A stretch of DNA of 64,000 nt, taken from an uncultured Sphingomonas sp. GTDB taxonomy: Bacteria; Pseudomonadota; Alphaproteobacteria; Sphingomonadales; Sphingomonadaceae. Location of the stretch: assembly GCF_937871615.1 (NCBI RefSeq), contig NZ_CALMPA010000021.1, forward strand, positions 124,001-188,000, in the 5' to 3' direction. Shown here piece by piece: positions 1 to 8,994 of this stretch. Below the pieces are notes generated by a model. It had not been told where the DNA came from. It worked only from the letters and a program-made list of their open reading frames with translations, and did not search any database. How positions within the stretch are numbered: the stretch's first letter is position 1; each line of letters starts with the position of its first letter. A program made the translations under genes and the position numbers.

Positions 1-96
1 TGCCTCAAGCGCCTAAGGGCATTTTTGGGCAACGGCGTTGCGCGCGCCCTTCGCCGACCGTATCTGCAAGGCGCAGCGAAACGCGAAAGGATATCC

Positions 97-681
97 ATGA
101 ACGACGACGAAGTGCTGGCCGAGTTTCGCGCGGCGCACGCGCTGCTCGAAGGGCATTTCATCCTTTCATCGGGGCTGCGCAGTTCACGTTATCTGCAATG
201 CGCGCGCGTGCTGATGGATCCGCGGCGCGGCGCGCGGCTGGCGGAGGCGCTCGCCGCGCGCATCCCCGCGGAGTTCCGCGCGCGGATCAGCGCGGTCGTC
301 TCGCCGGCGATGGGCGGGGTGATCGCGGGCCATGAAATGGCGCGCGCGCTCGGCGTGGAGGCGATGTTCGTCGAGCGCCCGGAAGGCACGTTCGAGTTGC
401 GGCGCGGCTTCCGCCTGTCACCGGGGCAAGAGGTGCTGATGATGGAGGATGTCGTCACCACCGGGCTTTCCAGCCGCGAGGCGATAAAGGCGATCGAGGC
501 GGCGGGCGGCAGGGTGATCGCGGGCGCGGCGCTGGTCGATCGTTCGAACGGCGTGGCCGATCTCGGCGTCCCCTTCTTTCCGCTGATCCGGCTCGACGTG
601 CCGACCTATGCGGCGGACGCCTTGCCGCCCGAACTGGCCGCGATTCCCGCGATCAAGCCGGGCAGCAGGGCGGCGGCGTGA
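97..681 (+). CDS. pyrE: Orotate phosphoribosyltransferase
   Basis: Joins orotate to PRPP to give orotidine 5'-monophosphate in cytosolic de novo pyrimidine synthesis. The 194-residue product carries the PRPP-binding motif [13 protein letters not shown] at residues 113-125, and the core around residues 66-80 ([13 protein letters not shown]) is typical of the family. The frame stays open upstream, but ATG 97 is preceded by GAAAGG at 85-90, so it is preferred over position 25. It is the first gene seen in a run of six co-directional genes, and its stop overlaps the GTG of pdxJ by four bases (GTGA), which suggests translational coupling. Confidence 0.95.
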   Translation: MNDDEVLAEFRAAHALLEGHFILSSGLRSSRYLQCARVLMDPRRGARLAEALAARIPAEFRARISAVVSPAMGGVIAGHEMARALGVEAMFVERPEGTFELRRGFRLSPGQEVLMMEDVVTTGLSSREAIKAIEAAGGRVIAGAALVDRSNGVADLGVPFFPLIRLDVPTYAADALPPELAAIPAIKPGSRAAA

Positions 682-1406
682 GCGACGCGCTGCGCCTGGG
701 CGTAAACATCGACCATGTCGCGACCGTGCGCAACGCGCGCGGCGGCGCGACGCCCGATCCGGTGCGCGCCGCGCTGATGGCGGCGGCGGCGGGCGCGAAC
801 GGCATCACCGCGCATCTGCGCGAGGATCGCCGCCACATCACCGACGCGGATATCGCGCGGCTCTCCGCCGAACTGTCCATCCCGCTCAACCTCGAAATGG
901 CGGCGACCGACGAGATGCTGGCGATCGCGCTCCGCCATCGCCCCCACGCCGCCTGCATCGTCCCCGAAAAGCGCGAAGAGCGGACGACCGAGGGCGGACT
1001 CGACGCAGCGAGGCACCATAATCACCTCGCGCCGATGGTCAGCGCGCTCGGCGCCGCGAACATCCGCGTCTCCCTGTTCATCGAGCCGGACCCGCGCCAG
1101 ATCGAGGCGGCGCTGCGGCTCGGCGCGCCGGTGGTGGAGCTGCACACCGGGCGCTACGCCGAGCTGACCGGCGAGGCGCGCGCGATCGAACTGCGCCGGC
1201 TCGCCGACGCGGCGGCGCTCGCGGCGAAGAACGGCATCGAGGTCCATGCCGGGCACGGCCTCACCTATGATAATGTCGTGCCCGTGGCCGCGATCCCGCA
1301 GGTCCGCGAACTCAACATCGGCCATTTCCTGATCGGCGAGGCGATCTTCGTCGGTCTGGAAGCGTCGGTGCAGCGAATGCGCGAGTTGATGGACGCGGCG
1401 CGATGA
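678..1406 (+). CDS. pdxJ: Pyridoxine 5'-phosphate synthase
   Basis: Condenses 3-amino-2-oxopropyl phosphate with 1-deoxyxylulose 5-phosphate in the DXP-dependent vitamin B6 pathway. The 242-residue protein starts with the diagnostic [15 protein letters not shown] segment (residues 8-22). It also has the [11 protein letters not shown] loop and the [15 protein letters not shown]-terminal phosphate-binding region expected of the PdxJ barrel. It starts at a GTG that overlaps the pyrE stop and ends in an ATGA overlap with acpS. The pdxJ-acpS-lepB order is widespread in proteobacteria. Confidence 0.95.
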   Translation: MSDALRLGVNIDHVATVRNARGGATPDPVRAALMAAAAGANGITAHLREDRRHITDADIARLSAELSIPLNLEMAATDEMLAIALRHRPHAACIVPEKREERTTEGGLDAARHHNHLAPMVSALGAANIRVSLFIEPDPRQIEAALRLGAPVVELHTGRYAELTGEARAIELRRLADAAALAAKNGIEVHAGHGLTYDNVVPVAAIPQVRELNIGHFLIGEAIFVGLEASVQRMRELMDAAR

Positions 1407-1807
1407 TCGTCGGCCTCGGCTCCGATCTGTGCAATATCGAGCGCATCCAGGCATCGCTCGATCGCTTCGGCGAGCGATTCGAGCAACGCGTGTTCACCGA
1501 GATCGAGCGCGCCAAGGCCGCGAAGCGCCCGTTCACCCGCGCGGGCACCTACGCCAAGCGATTCGCCGCGAAGGAGGCTTTCTCCAAGGCGGTGGGAACC
1601 GGATTCAGGCGCGGCGTGTTCATGCGCGACATCGGGGTCGTCAATGCAGCCTCGGGCGCGCCGACGCTGGCCCTTGAAGGCGGGGCGAAGGCAAGGCTTG
1701 ACGCAATGATTCCCGAAGGCCACGTCGCGCGCATCCATCTGACGCTTACCGACGATCACCCCTGGGCACAGGCGTTCGTGATTATCGAAGCAATCGTGCA
1801 AGAGTAA
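1403..1807 (+). CDS. acpS: Holo-[acyl-carrier-protein] synthase
   Basis: Transfers 4'-phosphopantetheine from CoA to the serine of acyl carrier protein, activating it for fatty-acid synthesis. The 134-residue size is normal. The Mg-binding aspartate is in [12 protein letters not shown] (Asp8) and the second metal ligand and lysine are in [15 protein letters not shown] (Glu58, Lys62). ATG 1403 overlaps the pdxJ stop by four bases, and lepB begins four bases after the stop, so the three genes are almost certainly one transcript. Confidence 0.95.
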   Translation: MIVGLGSDLCNIERIQASLDRFGERFEQRVFTEIERAKAAKRPFTRAGTYAKRFAAKEAFSKAVGTGFRRGVFMRDIGVVNAASGAPTLALEGGAKARLDAMIPEGHVARIHLTLTDDHPWAQAFVIIEAIVQE

Positions 1808-1811
1808 GAAT

Positions 1812-2771
1812 ATGGCCGAGGAGCTGGCATTGACGAGCGAACCGCCGGCCGCGCAGGAAGGCACCCCACGTCGCGGCGTCGACTGGCGGGGCGAGTTGCG
1901 CGGCATGTTCTGGCTGATTCTCGCGGTGCTGGGCTTTCACAGCTTCATCGCCAAGCCATTTTACATCCCCAGCGAATCGATGCTGCCGGGGCTGGAAGTG
2001 GGCGATCGGCTGGTCGTTTCCAAATATGCCTATGGCTGGTCGTTCGTCTCGCCGACCATCCCCAATCCGATCGCGATCTTCGAGGGCGTGGTATTGCGCA
2101 AGCCCGAGGATAGCTGGTCGGTCCAGCTTCCCTTCATCAAGGGGCGGCTGTGGGGCAAGATGCCCGAACGCGGCGATGTGGTGATCGTCACGCCGCCGGG
2201 CCAGTCGAGCGACTATATCAAGCGCGTGATCGGGCTTCCCGGCGACACGCTGGAGGTGCGCGGCGGCGTGGTGATCCTGAACGGAAAGCCCGTCGCGCGC
2301 GGGCCGATGCACTATCGCGACCTGCCGGTGGACGCCAACGCGACCTGCGATCCGGCGCAATATCCGGGCGCCCGCGTGACGCTGCCCAGCGGCGCCACCG
2401 TCTGTCGCCTGCCGATCGTGACCGAGACGCTGCCCAATGGCCGCCGTTACGACACGGTCGATCTGGAGCCGGACAGCCCCGGCGATTTCTATCACGTCGG
2501 CAATCCGATCCGGATTCCCGCCGGCCATATCTTTCTGATGGGCGACAATCGCGATCGTTCGGCCGACAGCCGCTTCCCGCTGGGCGGGCTGGATCGCGGG
2601 CTGGGCGGCCCGGTGCCGTGGGAAAATCTGGGCGGGCGCGCGGAGTTCATCACCTTCTCGGTCGATGGCAATGCGACACTCAATCCGCTGACCTGGTGGA
2701 GTTCGCTGCGCCCCGGTCGTGCGGGCACGTCGCTCCACCCCGCGCAGGTCGCGCCGGAGCAGGCACGGTGA
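1812..2771 (+). CDS. lepB: Signal peptidase I
   Basis: Inner-membrane serine protease that removes signal peptides from exported proteins. The 319-residue product has one N-terminal membrane anchor (about residues 31-48). The catalytic Ser56 lies in PSESMLPGLEVGD, the general-base Lys137 in YIKRVIGLPGD, and the C-terminal box is GDNRDRSADSR. A long insert between boxes C and E (about residues 155-215, with two cysteines) is a usual place for length variation. It overlaps the next gene by four bases. Unusually, what follows is a PerM-type gene and not rnc-era. Confidence 0.95.
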   Translation: MAEELALTSEPPAAQEGTPRRGVDWRGELRGMFWLILAVLGFHSFIAKPFYIPSESMLPGLEVGDRLVVSKYAYGWSFVSPTIPNPIAIFEGVVLRKPEDSWSVQLPFIKGRLWGKMPERGDVVIVTPPGQSSDYIKRVIGLPGDTLEVRGGVVILNGKPVARGPMHYRDLPVDANATCDPAQYPGARVTLPSGATVCRLPIVTETLPNGRRYDTVDLEPDSPGDFYHVGNPIRIPAGHIFLMGDNRDRSADSRFPLGGLDRGLGGPVPWENLGGRAEFITFSVDGNATLNPLTWWSSLRPGRAGTSLHPAQVAPEQAR

Positions 2772-3844
2772 GCGGCGAGCGGGTGGAGGTCGTCACCGGC
2801 GCCAGCCCGCACGAGATTCGCAATCCCGAAACGCGGCGCGAGATCCGCCGCGCCGCCGTATGGCTCGGCATGGCCTCCGCGATCGCGATGGTCGTGCTGC
2901 TAATCCAGCCGCTGCTCATCATCTTCGCCGGGCTGGTCTTCGCCGCGCTGCTCGATGGCGGCGTCCGGCTGCTTGGCCGCGCGCTGCCGATCGGGCGCGG
3001 CTGGCGGCTGCTGATCGTCTGCCTGCTGACGGTCGCGTTCCTCGCCGCCACTTTTTACATCGCCGGGGTGCAGATCACCGAGCAGGTCAATCAGCTACGC
3101 TCCACCGTGGAGGTGCAGGGCGCGCGGATCGCCGGCTGGCTCGTCCAGCAAGGGCTGATCCCCGGCGCGAACGATCTCACCAGCCTTGCGCGCGAGGCGC
3201 TGTCGTCCGTGGGCCGGCTCACCTCTTGGGTCGGCACCGCGTTCGGCGCGCTGACCACGATGTTCATGATAATGGTGATCGGCCTGTTCGTGGCCATCGA
3301 CCCCAATGTCTATGATCGCGGGCTGCAATGGATGGTGCCCGAGGATAATCGCCGCGAATTCGCGCTCACCATCCGCGCCATGGGCAAGACGCTGCGCCGG
3401 CTGCTCGCCGGGCGGCTGGTCGGCATGGCGGCGGAGGGGGTGCTGGTCGGTGTGGCGCTGGCGCTGGCCGGCGTGCCGATGGCGCTGATCCTCGGCATCC
3501 TCACCGGGCTGCTCGCCTTCATCCCCAATGTGGGCGCGTTCATCGCCGGCGCGCTGACCATCGCGGTGGGCTTTTCCGCCGGGGTTCACACCGGATTCGC
3601 GGCGATCGGCATCTATGTCGCGGTGCAATTGTTCGATGGCTATGTCGTGATCCCGATGGTCGCCAAGCGCGCGGTGGATCTGCCGCCCGCGCTGACGCTC
3701 GGCACGCAGATTCTCGCCAGCGCCCTGTTCGGCATCCTCGGGCTGGCGCTGGCCGATCCGATGACCGCGCTAATCAAGACCGCGATGGAGCGCCGCTCCG
3801 AACAGGTCGATGACGAGGACGCCGCTGCGACGGAGGCATTATGA
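2768..3844 (+). CDS. AI-2E/PerM-family membrane transporter
   Basis: Multi-pass inner-membrane protein of 358 residues from the GTG that overlaps the lepB stop. The same frame is open for another 600 bases upstream, but only as a shadow of lepB. Two membrane spans lie near residues 30-95, then an extramembrane stretch rich in charged residues, then the C-terminal bundle with the family-typical GLLAFIPNVGAFIAGALT segment and LPPALTLGTQILASALFG. The substrate is unknown. AI-2 export is proven only for a few relatives. The acidic tail DDEDAAATEAL precedes an ATGA overlap with maiA. Confidence 0.85.
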   Translation: MSGERVEVVTGASPHEIRNPETRREIRRAAVWLGMASAIAMVVLLIQPLLIIFAGLVFAALLDGGVRLLGRALPIGRGWRLLIVCLLTVAFLAATFYIAGVQITEQVNQLRSTVEVQGARIAGWLVQQGLIPGANDLTSLAREALSSVGRLTSWVGTAFGALTTMFMIMVIGLFVAIDPNVYDRGLQWMVPEDNRREFALTIRAMGKTLRRLLAGRLVGMAAEGVLVGVALALAGVPMALILGILTGLLAFIPNVGAFIAGALTIAVGFSAGVHTGFAAIGIYVAVQLFDGYVVIPMVAKRAVDLPPALTLGTQILASALFGILGLALADPMTALIKTAMERRSEQVDDEDAAATEAL

Positions 3845-4470
3845 AGATCGTTCTCCATGATTACTGGCGCTCCTCGGCGGCATATCGCGTGCGCATCGCG
3901 CTCAACCTGAAGGGCGTCGTTTACGAAACCGTGGCCGTCAACCTGCTGGAAGGCGCGCAGGGCACCGCCGCGAATCGCGCGATCAACCCGCAGGGGCTGG
4001 TGCCGACATTGGTGGTGGATGGCCGCCCGATCGCGCAGAGCCTTGCAATCATCGACTGGCTCGATGCGCAATTCCCCGATCCCGCGTTGATATCGCCCGA
4101 TCCGTTCACCCGCGCCGCGCAACTCGCCCGCGCGCTGGCGATCGTCGCGGATATCCACCCGATCGACAATCTGCGCGTGCTGAAGCGGCTAGAATCGCAA
4201 TTCGGCGCGGATCAGGCGGCGAAGGATGCTTGGTACAGGCACTGGATCGTCGAGGGGCTGAACGCGCTGGAGCTGATGGCCGGAGAAGGGCCGTTCCTGG
4301 GCGGCGAGGCCCCTGACGTTTCCGATATCTGCCTCGTGCCCCAACTTGCGAATGCGCGGCGTTTCAAGGTGCCGCTGGACCCGTGGCCGCGGCTTCTGGC
4401 TGCGGAAGCGGCATGCCAGGCGCTGCCCGCATTCCAGGCCGCGGTGCCGGAGCGGGTGCGCCCGGCATGA
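3841..4470 (+). CDS. maiA: Maleylacetoacetate isomerase (zeta-class GST)
   Basis: Glutathione-dependent cis-trans isomerisation of maleylacetoacetate in tyrosine/homogentisate breakdown. The 209-residue protein has the zeta-class signature YWRSSAAYRVRIALNLKG at about residues 8-25 and INPQGLVPTLVVDG in the thioredoxin fold, followed by the helical domain. It is the last gene of the pyrE operon, with no other tyrosine-catabolic gene nearby, so its substrate is inferred from family only. Its last 107 bases are overlapped by the 3' end of the convergent glycosyltransferase gene. Confidence 0.85.
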   Translation: MKIVLHDYWRSSAAYRVRIALNLKGVVYETVAVNLLEGAQGTAANRAINPQGLVPTLVVDGRPIAQSLAIIDWLDAQFPDPALISPDPFTRAAQLARALAIVADIHPIDNLRVLKRLESQFGADQAAKDAWYRHWIVEGLNALELMAGEGPFLGGEAPDVSDICLVPQLANARRFKVPLDPWPRLLAAEAACQALPAFQAAVPERVRPA

Positions 4471-5530
4471 GCGCGTCGAACAGATCGAGATAGCGCAGCG
4501 CCGAATCCGCCCCCGGCGGCGCCACCGGCGCGGGGCGGCGCGCGTCTGCCCTCAGCCAGCGATCGAGCGCGTGGACCAGCCCGTCGGCATCGTGCGTCGG
4601 CACGATCGTGCCCAGTTCCGGTGAGGTCACGATCTCCGCCACCGCCGGTGACGAATCGGTGGTGACGACCGGCGTGCCGACCGACAGCGCCTCGCGCAGC
4701 ACGCCAGGCACGCCCTCATAATCCGAGGTAAGCGCCAGCACCTTGGCGGCGCGCATCGCCAGCAGCGGATCGGGGGCATGTCCAAGCAGGCGCAGGTCGA
4801 TGCCGAGCGCCTGCGCCCGCGCCGCGATCGCCGCGCGTTCCTCGCCTTCGCCGAGGATGACGAGCGGCAATCGTTCGGCGAGCCGGGGCATCGCATCGAG
4901 TAGCCGATCCCATCTTTTTTGTCGGACGAGCCGCCCCACTCCCAGGATGTACCGAGGCGGCAATCCCGCGATTATCGAGCCGGGCAGCGGCAAGGCCGGC
5001 GGATTCGCGATGATCGCAACGCGCGACGCATCGATTCGCGTCGTCTCCAGCACGTCCCACATACTCGAGTCGGTCATCGCGACGATGCGATCGAGGAACC
5101 ATGGATGGGTGCGAAGCCAGGCCGAATGGCCGGCGGCGATCAGCGGCGGATGATCGTCGCGCCGCATCGCATTCGATACCTTGCTGACGATCGGCGGGCA
5201 CGAACCGGCGAGCCTCAGCCGCGTCCACAGCGCCATGCTGGTATAATAAGAACCCGGACAGAAAATGATATCCGGCTTTAATTTCCGCACGATACGGGGA
5301 ACGGCGAACAGCGAGCGATAAGTCGGGCCGCCCAGGCGGATCACCTCCAGCCCCGGCGGTATCTCGGCGGCGAGCGGCCCTTCGGGGCAGCCGATCGCAA
5401 GCGTCACGCGGCGCCCGGCCTCGATCCAGCCGCGCGCCAGGCGCAGTTGCGCCCGCTCCACCCCGCCGCCTTCCAGCGACTCGGCATAAGTGAAGATGTG
5501 TTTCGCGCGATCCATCTTGAACACTGCCAT
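4364..5530 (-). CDS. GT4-family glycosyltransferase
   Basis: Predicted cytoplasmic retaining glycosyltransferase (GT-B fold) of 388 residues that builds an envelope glycan. The N-terminal Rossmann half begins HIFTYAESLEGGGVERAQLRLARGW. The C-terminal half has GVGRLVRQKRWDRLLDA and the donor-binding E-x7-E motif in DYEGVPGVLREALSVGTPVV. ATG 5530 is chosen because upstream codons would run into the divergent promoter; ATG 5515 is an alternative. The last roughly 30 residues are a Pro/Ala-rich tail encoded opposite the maiA coding region, a long convergent overlap. Confidence 0.85.
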   Translation of the reverse strand: MAVFKMDRAKHIFTYAESLEGGGVERAQLRLARGWIEAGRRVTLAIGCPEGPLAAEIPPGLEVIRLGGPTYRSLFAVPRIVRKLKPDIIFCPGSYYTSMALWTRLRLAGSCPPIVSKVSNAMRRDDHPPLIAAGHSAWLRTHPWFLDRIVAMTDSSMWDVLETTRIDASRVAIIANPPALPLPGSIIAGLPPRYILGVGRLVRQKRWDRLLDAMPRLAERLPLVILGEGEERAAIAARAQALGIDLRLLGHAPDPLLAMRAAKVLALTSDYEGVPGVLREALSVGTPVVTTDSSPAVAEIVTSPELGTIVPTHDADGLVHALDRWLRADARRPAPVAPPGADSALRYLDLFDALMPGAPAPAPRPGMRAAPGMPLPQPEAAATGPAAP

Positions 5531-5641
5531 GCAACAGCCCAGATTCGCCCACAAGAATCCACAATTAGCCGCGAATGGGTTAACGGCCCACAATCGGGCG
5601 ACCCGAGAAAGATCGTTTTGCCCGCCGGAGCCCCACCCGAA

Positions 5642-6580
5642 ATGCCCGCCACCACGCTCGCGCCAGACCCGGTTGTGGAACTCGCTGGCCTTGAGCCGGT
5701 GGAGACGATCAAACGGCGCTGGCCGATGATCCTCGGCGGGCTGGTGACGGTGGCGATGATCGTCGGCCTGGGCAACGAACTGCTTAGCGCCGGGCTGGCC
5801 GGGCTGCACCGCACCGTGCCGGCCAACCCGTTGTTCTACGTCTGCTTCGCGCTGCTTTATATCACCTATCCGATCGGCGATCTGCTGATCTTCCGCTATC
5901 TGTGGCGGATTCCGTGGCTTGGCGGGTTCGTCGCGCTCAATCAGAAGCGGATCGCGAACGATGTGGTGCTCGGCTATTCGGGCGAGGCATATTTCTATGC
6001 CTGGGCGCGCGCGCGATCGCATATGGTCGCGGCTCCGTTCGGCGCGGTGAAGGATGTCAGCATCCTGTCGGGCATCGCGGGCAACGGCGCGACGATCCTG
6101 CTGTGCATGATCGCGCTGCCGCTCGGCTATCAGCTGATTCCACCGCACATCCTGAAAACGGTGATCTGGTCGGCCGCGCTCACGCTCGCCATTTCAGGCG
6201 GGATCATGGCGTTTTCGAAGCGCGTCTTCTCGCTGCCGCGCCGGCAATTGTGGGTGATCTTCGATATCCATGTCGCGCGGATCGCGCTCACATCGGTGCT
6301 GCTCGCCTTGTGCTGGCATTTCGCGATGCCGGGCGTTTCGGTTGGCATGTGGCTGTTTCTTTCCGCCGGGCGGCTGCTCGTCTCACGGCTGCCGTTCCTG
6401 CCCAACAAGGATCTGTTGTTCGCCAATTTCGCGATCCTGATCGTCGGGCAGGATCGCGCGCTTTCCGAGATGATCGCGTTTACCGCCGCCCTCACCCTTC
6501 TCGTCCATGTCGTCCTGATCGCTGTCATCAGCGCCGGGAGCGCCATTGCAAAGGCCCGCGAATGGCAAGCCGCCGCCTGA
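5642..6580 (+). CDS. Unrecognised multi-pass membrane protein
   Basis: I do not recognise this 312-residue protein. It has about seven hydrophobic spans, a hydrophilic N-terminus of about 30 residues, and a conspicuous conserved-looking loop (LGYSGEAYFYAWAR, then AAPFGAVKDVSILSGIAGN) between spans 3 and 4. ATG 5642 (MPATTLAP) is preferred because the open frame upstream crosses the divergent glycosyltransferase start. It overlaps the DUF2141 gene by 19 bases, and a GT4 gene follows, so a role in moving or assembling a glycan or glycolipid is an inference from context only. Confidence 0.75.
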   Translation: MPATTLAPDPVVELAGLEPVETIKRRWPMILGGLVTVAMIVGLGNELLSAGLAGLHRTVPANPLFYVCFALLYITYPIGDLLIFRYLWRIPWLGGFVALNQKRIANDVVLGYSGEAYFYAWARARSHMVAAPFGAVKDVSILSGIAGNGATILLCMIALPLGYQLIPPHILKTVIWSAALTLAISGGIMAFSKRVFSLPRRQLWVIFDIHVARIALTSVLLALCWHFAMPGVSVGMWLFLSAGRLLVSRLPFLPNKDLLFANFAILIVGQDRALSEMIAFTAALTLLVHVVLIAVISAGSAIAKAREWQAAA

Positions 6581-7089
6581 TTTCCCTCGCCACATTGGCG
6601 ATGCTCCCCTCCGCCCTCACCCCGATTGCCGCCGCCGCGCAGCCGGTCGGTGAGACGGAGGCCTGCGTCAACGGCCCCGGCATCCGCGCCGAAATCGTCG
6701 GCATGAAGGATCGTTCGGGCTCGCTGAAGCTGGAACTGTTTCCCGCCAACCAGCACGATTTCCTGCGCGACGATCGCGATCTTCTGGCGGAGGGCAAGGT
6801 ATTCCACCGCGTCTGGGTGCCCACCCCGAAAAGCGGCCCGGTGGTGATCTGTATGCGCGTGCCGCGTCCGGGCACCTATGCGATCCTGTTCACCCATGAT
6901 CGCGACGGGAAGAACAAGTTCAACTTCTGGAGCGACGGCGCGGGCGTGCCGGGCAATCAGAAGCTCGGCCGGTCGCAGCCCAAGCTCGCCAATGCGCTGA
7001 TCGCGGTCGGCAACGGCGTCACCAGCGTCGAGATCCGGACGCAATATCTCCACGGCTTCCCCCCCGCCTTCGGCCCGGTGGGGCGCTGA
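6562..7089 (+). CDS. DUF2141 secreted protein
   Basis: Predicted periplasmic or secreted protein of 175 residues. A Sec signal peptide (MASRRLISLATLAMLPSAL..., cleavage near AAAAQ, about residue 26) precedes a beta-rich DUF2141 domain. The domain shows the usual pattern: GSLKLELFPAN, then a single mid-domain strand with ICMRVPRPGTYAILFTHDRDGKNKFNFW, whose HD-DG-NK segment looks like a small calcium-type loop. It starts inside the end of the upstream membrane-protein gene and ends one base before the next GT4 gene, so the three are co-expressed. A second DUF2141 gene lies at 16.4 kb. Confidence 0.8.
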   Translation: MASRRLISLATLAMLPSALTPIAAAAQPVGETEACVNGPGIRAEIVGMKDRSGSLKLELFPANQHDFLRDDRDLLAEGKVFHRVWVPTPKSGPVVICMRVPRPGTYAILFTHDRDGKNKFNFWSDGAGVPGNQKLGRSQPKLANALIAVGNGVTSVEIRTQYLHGFPPAFGPVGR

Positions 7090-7090
7090 G

Positions 7091-8281
7091 ATGCGCATCG
7101 TCGACGTCAACGAGCTGTATTCGCCCACCGGCGGCGGGGTGCGCACCTATATTGATCGCAAGATCGGCATCATGGCCGATCTGGGGCACGAACTGATCGT
7201 GCTGGCGTGCGGCAAGGAGGAGCGGATCGAGGATCGCCCCGGCGGCGGGCGGGTCCATTATGTGAAGTCGCCGGGCCTGCCGTTCGACAAGAATTACGGG
7301 CTGTTCTGGGATCGTGACGCGATCACCCGGCTGCTCGATCATTACGATCCCGACGTGGTGGAGAATTGCAGCCCGTGGAAGCCGGCGTGGTTCGTCGGCG
7401 ATTGGCACGGCCGCGCGCTCAAGTCGTATTTCATGCACAATGACAATATGGCCGCTTACGCCCAGCGCTGGTTCGAGGGGGTGGCGAGCGCGGAGCGGGT
7501 GGAACGCGCCTTCGCCTGGTACACGCGCTATATGGCGCGCTTCCTTGAAAAATATGATTGCGTCGTCACCAACGGGCCGGCGCTGCAGAAGCGGCTGACC
7601 GCGCGCGGCTTGCGCATCGACGCCGCCTTCCCGCTCGGCATCGAGCGCCAGCATTTCTCGCCGGCGTTCCGCGACGAGAAGCTACGTCGCGCGCTGCTCG
7701 CGCAATGCGAATTGCCGGAAGACGGCCTGCTGCTGTTCGGCATCGGGCGCCATCACCGCGAAAAGCGCTGGGACATGATTATCGACGCGGTGGAGCGCGC
7801 CGGCGCGCATCTCCCGGTCGGGCTGATCCTGATCGGCCACGGCAACCAGACCCCGGCGCTGGAGCGCCGCGCCGGCGCCAGCCCGCACATCCGGTTGTTC
7901 AAGCCGGTCTATGATCGTGAGCGGCTCGCCAGCATCATGGCGAGTGCCGATGCGTGCATCCACGGTTGCGAGATCGAGACGTTCGGGCTGGTCGTATCGG
8001 AGGCGCTCGCCTCGGGCGCGCCGCTGATCGTGCCGGATGAGGGCGGCGCGGGCGAAGTCGCGCGGCCTGAATTCGCCGAAACCTATACCGCGGGAGACGC
8101 GAAATCCTGCGCCGCCGCGATCCGCCGCCTCGCCGCGCGGGACCGGCGATTGCTGCGCCGCGCCGCGGGCGTCGCCGCCGGGCATGTGGTCGACGATCGC
8201 CAGCACGCGCAGGCGCTGGTCGATTATTATGCCGCGCAGATCGAGCGCCGCGACGGCGTTCAGCGCGCGATATCAGCGTAA
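7091..8281 (+). CDS. GT4-family glycosyltransferase
   Basis: Second predicted GT-B glycosyltransferase, 396 residues. The acceptor-side glycine loop is YSPTGGGVRTYIDRK (about residues 10-24). The donor half has GIGRHHREKRWDMIIDA and the E-x7-E motif CEIETFGLVVSEALASGAPL. It is less than 35% alike by eye to the GT4 protein at 4.4 kb, so it probably adds a different sugar. One base separates it from the DUF2141 gene, and its last 22 bases overlap the convergent deacetylase-like gene. Confidence 0.85.
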   Translation: MRIVDVNELYSPTGGGVRTYIDRKIGIMADLGHELIVLACGKEERIEDRPGGGRVHYVKSPGLPFDKNYGLFWDRDAITRLLDHYDPDVVENCSPWKPAWFVGDWHGRALKSYFMHNDNMAAYAQRWFEGVASAERVERAFAWYTRYMARFLEKYDCVVTNGPALQKRLTARGLRIDAAFPLGIERQHFSPAFRDEKLRRALLAQCELPEDGLLLFGIGRHHREKRWDMIIDAVERAGAHLPVGLILIGHGNQTPALERRAGASPHIRLFKPVYDRERLASIMASADACIHGCEIETFGLVVSEALASGAPLIVPDEGGAGEVARPEFAETYTAGDAKSCAAAIRRLAARDRRLLRRAAGVAAGHVVDDRQHAQALVDYYAAQIERRDGVQRAISA

Positions 8282-8994
8282 CGTGAAGGCGTGCGCCCGC
8301 GCGTGAAGGCGCGGAACGTGCGGTCGATGCTGTCGAGCAGGCGCGGCACATGCGCGTCGCCGGGATGCACCGCGACACGCACCACCTTCGCTGGCTGGAG
8401 CAGATGCCGCAGCACCGCGGACGCCGCGAGCGAGCTTAGCTGACGCCCGTTCGTCCGGCTCGCCCAGGTGATTACCGGGCCGCGCGCCAGAACCTTGTCG
8501 CCCGCGTTGGGCGCCCACACCCGCCCGTGGTTTTCCGCCAGCGCGAAGCCCGCCTCGCCCAGCGCGCGCATCGCGCCATCGGAATAGAGCCATGCCGGCG
8601 CGACGAACCCCGCCGCCGGGCGCCCGATGATCCCTTCCACCAGCGCCTTGCCGCGCGTCATGCGATCGAGCGCGGTGGCGTGATCGAGCCCCAGGAACTC
8701 GCCCTCGCTCGCGGTCATATGCTTCGCCTTCAGCGCGGCCAGCCCGTGATGCGCGGTGGTATCACGGTGAAACCAGCCGTGGACGAACATCTCGACGCCC
8801 GCGTCCGCCCAGCCGCGCAGCCGCGTCGCGAACGGCGTTCCGTTCTTCAGCGGCGCCTCGCCCCAATGATCGGGCACCACCAGCATCGCGAGGCGCGGGC
8901 CGCCGAGATGGCCCGAAAGCCGCTCCAGCAGCATATCCACCTCGCGCTCGAAACGCGGGCCGACATCGTGGATCGAGGCGAGAAGGCGCTTCAT
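8260..8994 (-). CDS. DUF2334-type polysaccharide deacetylase-like protein
   Basis: The 244-residue protein has the NodB-like barrel pattern: SIHDVGPR with the metal-binding Asp near residue 10, VVPDHWG, FVHGWFHRDT with the HxxxH-like metal pair near residue 75, and GFVAPAWLYS. These are features of DUF2334 proteins, which are thought to act on N-acetylated sugars or polyisoprenyl-linked sugars. No signal peptide is seen, so it probably works in the cytosol. It overlaps the upstream PMT-type gene by four bases (ATGA) and the convergent GT4 gene by 22 bases. Confidence 0.8.
   Translation of the reverse strand: MKRLLASIHDVGPRFEREVDMLLERLSGHLGGPRLAMLVVPDHWGEAPLKNGTPFATRLRGWADAGVEMFVHGWFHRDTTAHHGLAALKAKHMTASEGEFLGLDHATALDRMTRGKALVEGIIGRPAAGFVAPAWLYSDGAMRALGEAGFALAENHGRVWAPNAGDKVLARGPVITWASRTNGRQLSSLAASAVLRHLLQPAKVVRVAVHPGDAHVPRLLDSIDRTFRAFTRGRTPSRYADIAR

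Noticed and set aside
1-96. Possible upstream gene end or tRNA at the left edge
   Set aside because: No cloverleaf, no T-loop signature and no coding pattern could be supported in the first 96 bases.
2150-2767. In-frame upstream extension of the PerM-family gene within lepB
   Set aside because: It is arginine/alanine-rich, out-of-frame translation of lepB; the GTG at 2768 gives a normal family N-terminus.
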